In this document: positions 61,016 through 64,000 of the stretch, in pieces | Position numbering within the stretch: position 1 is the stretch's first letter | Layout: each line of letters opens with the position of its first letter | DNA from: Isoetes taiwanensis | Lineage: Eukaryota > Streptophyta > Lycopodiopsida > Isoetales > Isoetaceae | Direction of reading: 5' to 3' | NCBI GenBank assembly: GCA_021234155.1 | Contig: JAJEKV010000144.1 | Coordinates: 62,001 to 126,000 of the forward strand | Length of the DNA: 64,000 bases | The notes under the pieces: model-generated | The model's database searches: none | What the model was told of the DNA's origin: nothing | Seen by the model: only the letters and a program-made list of their open reading frames with translations | Position numbers and translations under genes: made by a program

Positions 61016-62690
61016 TTCGCTCGTGATCACCTTCTTCAGCCTTGCTATTTTGCTGTTGTCTTTGTTGCTCTTATTCTCATCAGTTCTTGAATACTTCTTG
61101 TACACTATTCTCACCCTTCAATCCCTTTATTTGGCCCAACCAGTTGTTGAAATGGTCCGGCTGGAGGCCCCTTTGTCAATCAATCCTTAGCACTTAGTTT
61201 AGTTATGAAAATCGTTTTCAAAAACTCTGTTTTTCATGCTGCAGCAAGCACAGTTTTACAGCAGGGGATTTCTGGAGTGGTGACAGCACTCCTCTCTGCA
61301 ACAACATCAAGAAAAAATCAAGTGTTTTTATCTTTTCTCTGCTGAAAAAGCTATCAGAAAAAATCATGTCTTTGATCATTTTTTATCATCTTCTGTTTAT
61401 CTTGGCTTATCAGAAATTTTGTGCCTCTTGCACACCCAAAAATATTTTGTCTCATAGAGGCAGTACGTGATTCTCTGCATCAACAACTCTTCAGTAGCTT
61501 CCTCCATGAAGTTTTCTTGTTCAGATTATTACAGAGGGCCAGCACTTTGGCTAGCCCCCTTTTATCCAGCCCACCATCCCACCATCGGTACCTGCATCAT
61601 CGTTTTGGTCAGTTCGTCTGAAGCCCACAAAGGGATTATTTCGAGCATCACTCAGCTTGGTATCTGCATTAAATGTATCAGGAAAGATAGATACCACTTG
61701 GAGTTCAATCTCACTATTGCGTACCATGATTAGGAGACTTTGGCTTCATGGCTTCGATCACCTTGGCATACATCTTATTATCTGTTTGTCCTGCAAGTAT
61801 CTGCACCATGTAAATCGAGCAGCTCATATCTATTAAGGCTGGCATAATCTATCTATTCACGCTCTATCTCGTCATGATAACACAGATTCAGTGCATCACG
61901 AAACCTCTTTGCCACCAGGGCTCCATTTTGTTACTTATTTTCAGAGGGCCAGCACCTGGACTAGCCCCCATTCATTAGATATACAGGCTGCAGAGCAGTA
62001 TTCTAGCAAGCAGATCTGTACACAACGCATTAGGGCGGATTTCTTAAAGCTCTCCAGTCTCCATCATCTGCACACAAGCACCATTAGCACATCAAACATC
62101 CATATGAGGCATCTGCAAATAGAAGAGAAGTCAGCAATTTTGACGAACACTTTCGAAGCAGTGGGAGCCGAGTCAAGCACAGACATTCAGATATATCTCT
62201 ATTTCGACATTTTCCCAGCCAAATATTTGTCTATTACACAGCAAGAAGCAGTCGGAGTTACCCCATCGGCCCTTGCCTTATCTGCCCTTTGGTCTGCATC
62301 ATCTGTCAGCAAGCACCGTTCAAAGCATAGCAATCAGATTTATGCCCTGCAGCCCAGATACGATGGCAATCTGCAGGAAACATATCCAATTATCCTTCCC
62401 ATTGCCATTTCTTCATTTCAAACCGCATCTGCTTGCACATCCGGTCGTCCATCCTACAGAAACATGCAAATATAGTAACTATTCTCTGCTATTCCAGTTC
62501 CAATCCCTTCCAGAGTAAGTTTCGGCACTATCTCAGGGCTCATGTGGTATTTAGCCACTTTCTAAACTCAGGCCGCCGCACACAGATGCACCGCTGAAAC
62601 AGAGCAAACACATTTTAGGGTTTTCTGGTTTGATGGCCATGATGCAGCCGCCCAAGATCAATGGCTGAGATATGCCAAAATTTTCAAGTG
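61016..62690 (+). other. Interior of the young LTR element, non-coding or unknown
   Basis: 'cagagggccagcac' with 'ctagcccc' occurs at about 61530 and again at about 61943, an internal duplication. The 194-codon ORF (61891-62475) is Ser/His-rich without a zinc knuckle or known motif. I see no host gene fragment I can name. Confidence 0.5.
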
Positions 62691-62699
62691 TTTTTATGG

Positions 62700-63035
62700 T
62701 CACGCTCACGGCGTCCAAGGCGCATCAGGCCAGGCCCACGCCAGCTGTTATCAGGGTCACGGGTCAAGCTTCTTTTCACGGCCCACGGCCACGCATTCTA
62801 AGAGTCACGCTCACGGCCCACGCTCTGTATTTTCTGCCCTGAATTGACCACGCAAAACCCACGCTCTGTTTTCAAAGACCCACGCCGTTATTTTTGCCCA
62901 CGCTTGTCCAATATTCAGCCACGCCCACACGGGTTCAGCCAGGTCCACGCCAAAGCCACGCTTGCTCACGCTCCTAGCTCAAGATCCACGCTCTTCACAA
63001 ATCTTGCCACGGACGCTCACGCTCCCCTATGGCTG
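62700..63035 (+). repeat. One-strand array of CACGC words
   Basis: About 15 CACGC occurrences in ~335 bp, mostly as CCCACGC, GCCACGC or CTCACGCTC, plus several CACGG, all on the plus strand, with irregular spacing (about 10-45 bp). It is not a simple tandem repeat, since the sequence between words differs. It lies ~340 bp before the 3' LTR. Confidence 0.85.
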
Positions 63036-63354
63036 ATCACGGGGCACACTTTTATGGTGTTTACCTTTTAAAGACCCCCTTCCTTCTTTTTTAAGTGGAA
63101 TTTTGGGCAATTATTTTAAATGTGACTTACCCATGATATAAGGGGATGGTCTTTATGTTTTTGCCCAAGATCTATGTTCTACATCGACATTCATTCGGAT
63201 CTTATTCATCATCGACGCATTCATGAAGATATTTTTCGGCGACAGAACCCAACCATTCCATTACCATCATTTTTACCCCTAATTTTTGGCACCATGTTGT
63301 AATTGTCAGACTTGTCTTATAAAAGTCTGTACATGTTTTTGTGCTAAAAACTTT

Positions 63355-63367
63355 TAGGGGGAGGCAG
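63355..63367 (+). promoter_or_regulatory. Polypurine tract of the young LTR element
   Basis: 'agggggaggcag' abuts the 3' LTR start at 63368, the expected priming site for plus-strand synthesis. Confidence 0.8.
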
Positions 63368-63722
63368 TGTTAACCACCTAGTGGTTAACATTGTGCATGC
63401 ACATGTTAGGTGCATGCACATGTTAGGTGTCAGTGGTGGCAGACTGACACTTGGCATGATTAGATTAACATAAGTGTAGGGATTAGATTTAGTTAGTGTA
63501 CGGCTCAGATTTGCGGTCTACACTATATTAGACCGGAGCCTCTTCAGATGTACTCAGGTTTATCTCATATTTGGAGAGCCTCATTTGGCCACGTTCCCCT
63601 TCATTCTTTGTATATATTTCCTTGTCTTGTTCTTGTTTTGTGATCATGAGCATGGCAGCCTTGTAGCATCCGGCAGTCATGGACTGCTGCTGCAGGGTGC
63701 ATGCCAAGAACTCAAACTAACA
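63368..63722 (+). repeat. 3' LTR (355 bp)
   Basis: Same length as the 5' LTR and identical as far as I can read, which means a very recent insertion or gene conversion. Confidence 0.95.
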
Positions 63723-63727
63723 TTAGG

Positions 63728-64000
63728 GTATTAAGAGACAGGTATGAGCAGCAGTATAGTATTGTAGGGTACTAACAAAAGGGGGTCTTGAGAATAACAA
63801 GATATGAATCTACGACTTTTTAGCGTGGGATTGTGACACCGGCGTAACAGGATATTACGTTAGAAATGAAGAAGGGGGGATTATAGCCAAATACTTCAAT
63901 TCTAAAAATCTATATTCCATGTAGTTCTACAGGAAAAGTAGATTCAACAGGCATTTTTGGGTGGTATTTTCCAGAATATTGGAGCACCTTTTTTGTTGTA
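63728..64000. other. Right flank of the window
   Basis: AT-rich, no feature seen. Confidence 0.4.

Larger units (their letters stand above)
60642..63722 (+). mobile_element. Young 3.08-kb non-autonomous LTR retrotransposon
   Basis: Two 355-bp LTRs that I cannot distinguish by eye, TG...CA ends, and a perfect target duplication TTAGG (60637-60641 and 63723-63727). A PBS complementary to tRNA-Asp follows the 5' LTR and a purine tract precedes the 3' LTR. The interior (about 2.37 kb) contains no gag, protease, reverse transcriptase or integrase; its longest ORF (61891-62475, 194 codons) is unrecognised. It must have moved with enzymes supplied in trans. It is larger than typical TRIMs and smaller than LARDs. 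Confidence 0.95.

Noticed and set aside
61891-62475. 194-codon ORF in the young LTR element as gag
   Set aside because: No zinc knuckle, capsid-like helices or other gag signature; the Ser/His-rich composition follows the base composition.

Overview
The window looks like low-density nuclear DNA of a land plant, most likely a homosporous fern. The support is two intronless PLS-class pentatricopeptide repeat (PPR) genes of the strongly self-similar type ('VGNALVDMYAKCG', 'RDVVSWTALIAGYAE') that is abundant in fern and lycophyte genomes, surrounded by plant-type transposable elements (Ty3 chromovirus, Helitron, hAT, LINE, tRNA-Asp-primed LTR element). I see no rRNA, functional tRNA, CRISPR array, or organellar or bacterial gene block. 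The organism assignment is an inference from protein style, not a search result.

Layout. 1-8058: two direct copies of a ~4.2-kb repeat carrying broken minus-strand ORFs of unknown function and a cluster of GC palindromes. 8602-12209: the same palindromes lie ahead of a plus-strand transposon ORF (one in-frame TAG), which runs into a decayed hAT transposase with a recognisable right terminus. 13278-14147: an inverted repeat next to a complete 777-bp hAT-type non-autonomous element with an 8-bp target duplication. 14684-16105 (minus): a PPR gene ending abruptly after its last repeats. 16.1-26.1 kb: mostly non-coding, with a Raf-like kinase pseudogene that keeps its introns, a Helitron Rep/helicase fragment, and two clear plus one decayed Helitron 3' ends. 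26131-33950: a T-rich, apparently non-coding repetitive block with internal duplications. 34.1-37.1 kb: tRNA-like SINE modules, an LTR/PBS remnant and a LINE-type 3' tail.

37809-46186 (minus): a complete-length Ty3/gypsy chromovirus with LTRs, a GCCGC target duplication, tRNA-Met PBS and PPT; gag and pol are interrupted by frameshifts, and a LINE fragment is nested in its 3' region. 46.2-51.1 kb: tandem repeats and a MITE-like element. 51306-54197 (plus): a 963-residue PLS-class PPR gene, the best protein-coding gene here. 54.2-58.7 kb: LTR fragments, a 383-bp inverted-repeat element and a LINE 3' end. 60642-63722: a very young 3.08-kb LTR element with apparently identical LTRs, a TTAGG target duplication and a tRNA-Asp-type PBS, but no gag or pol; it carries a dense one-strand array of CACGC words.

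Only the two PPR genes look like candidate host genes. Such proteins normally bind organellar RNA, and PLS types support C-to-U editing. Everything else is mobile-element sequence, pseudogene or featureless spacer. The most unusual signals are a hairpin at four element 3' ends whose outer stem changes in sequence but keeps pairing, a repeat family cut in two by the Ty3 insertion, the palindrome cluster shared by two oppositely oriented coding units, and the CACGC array.
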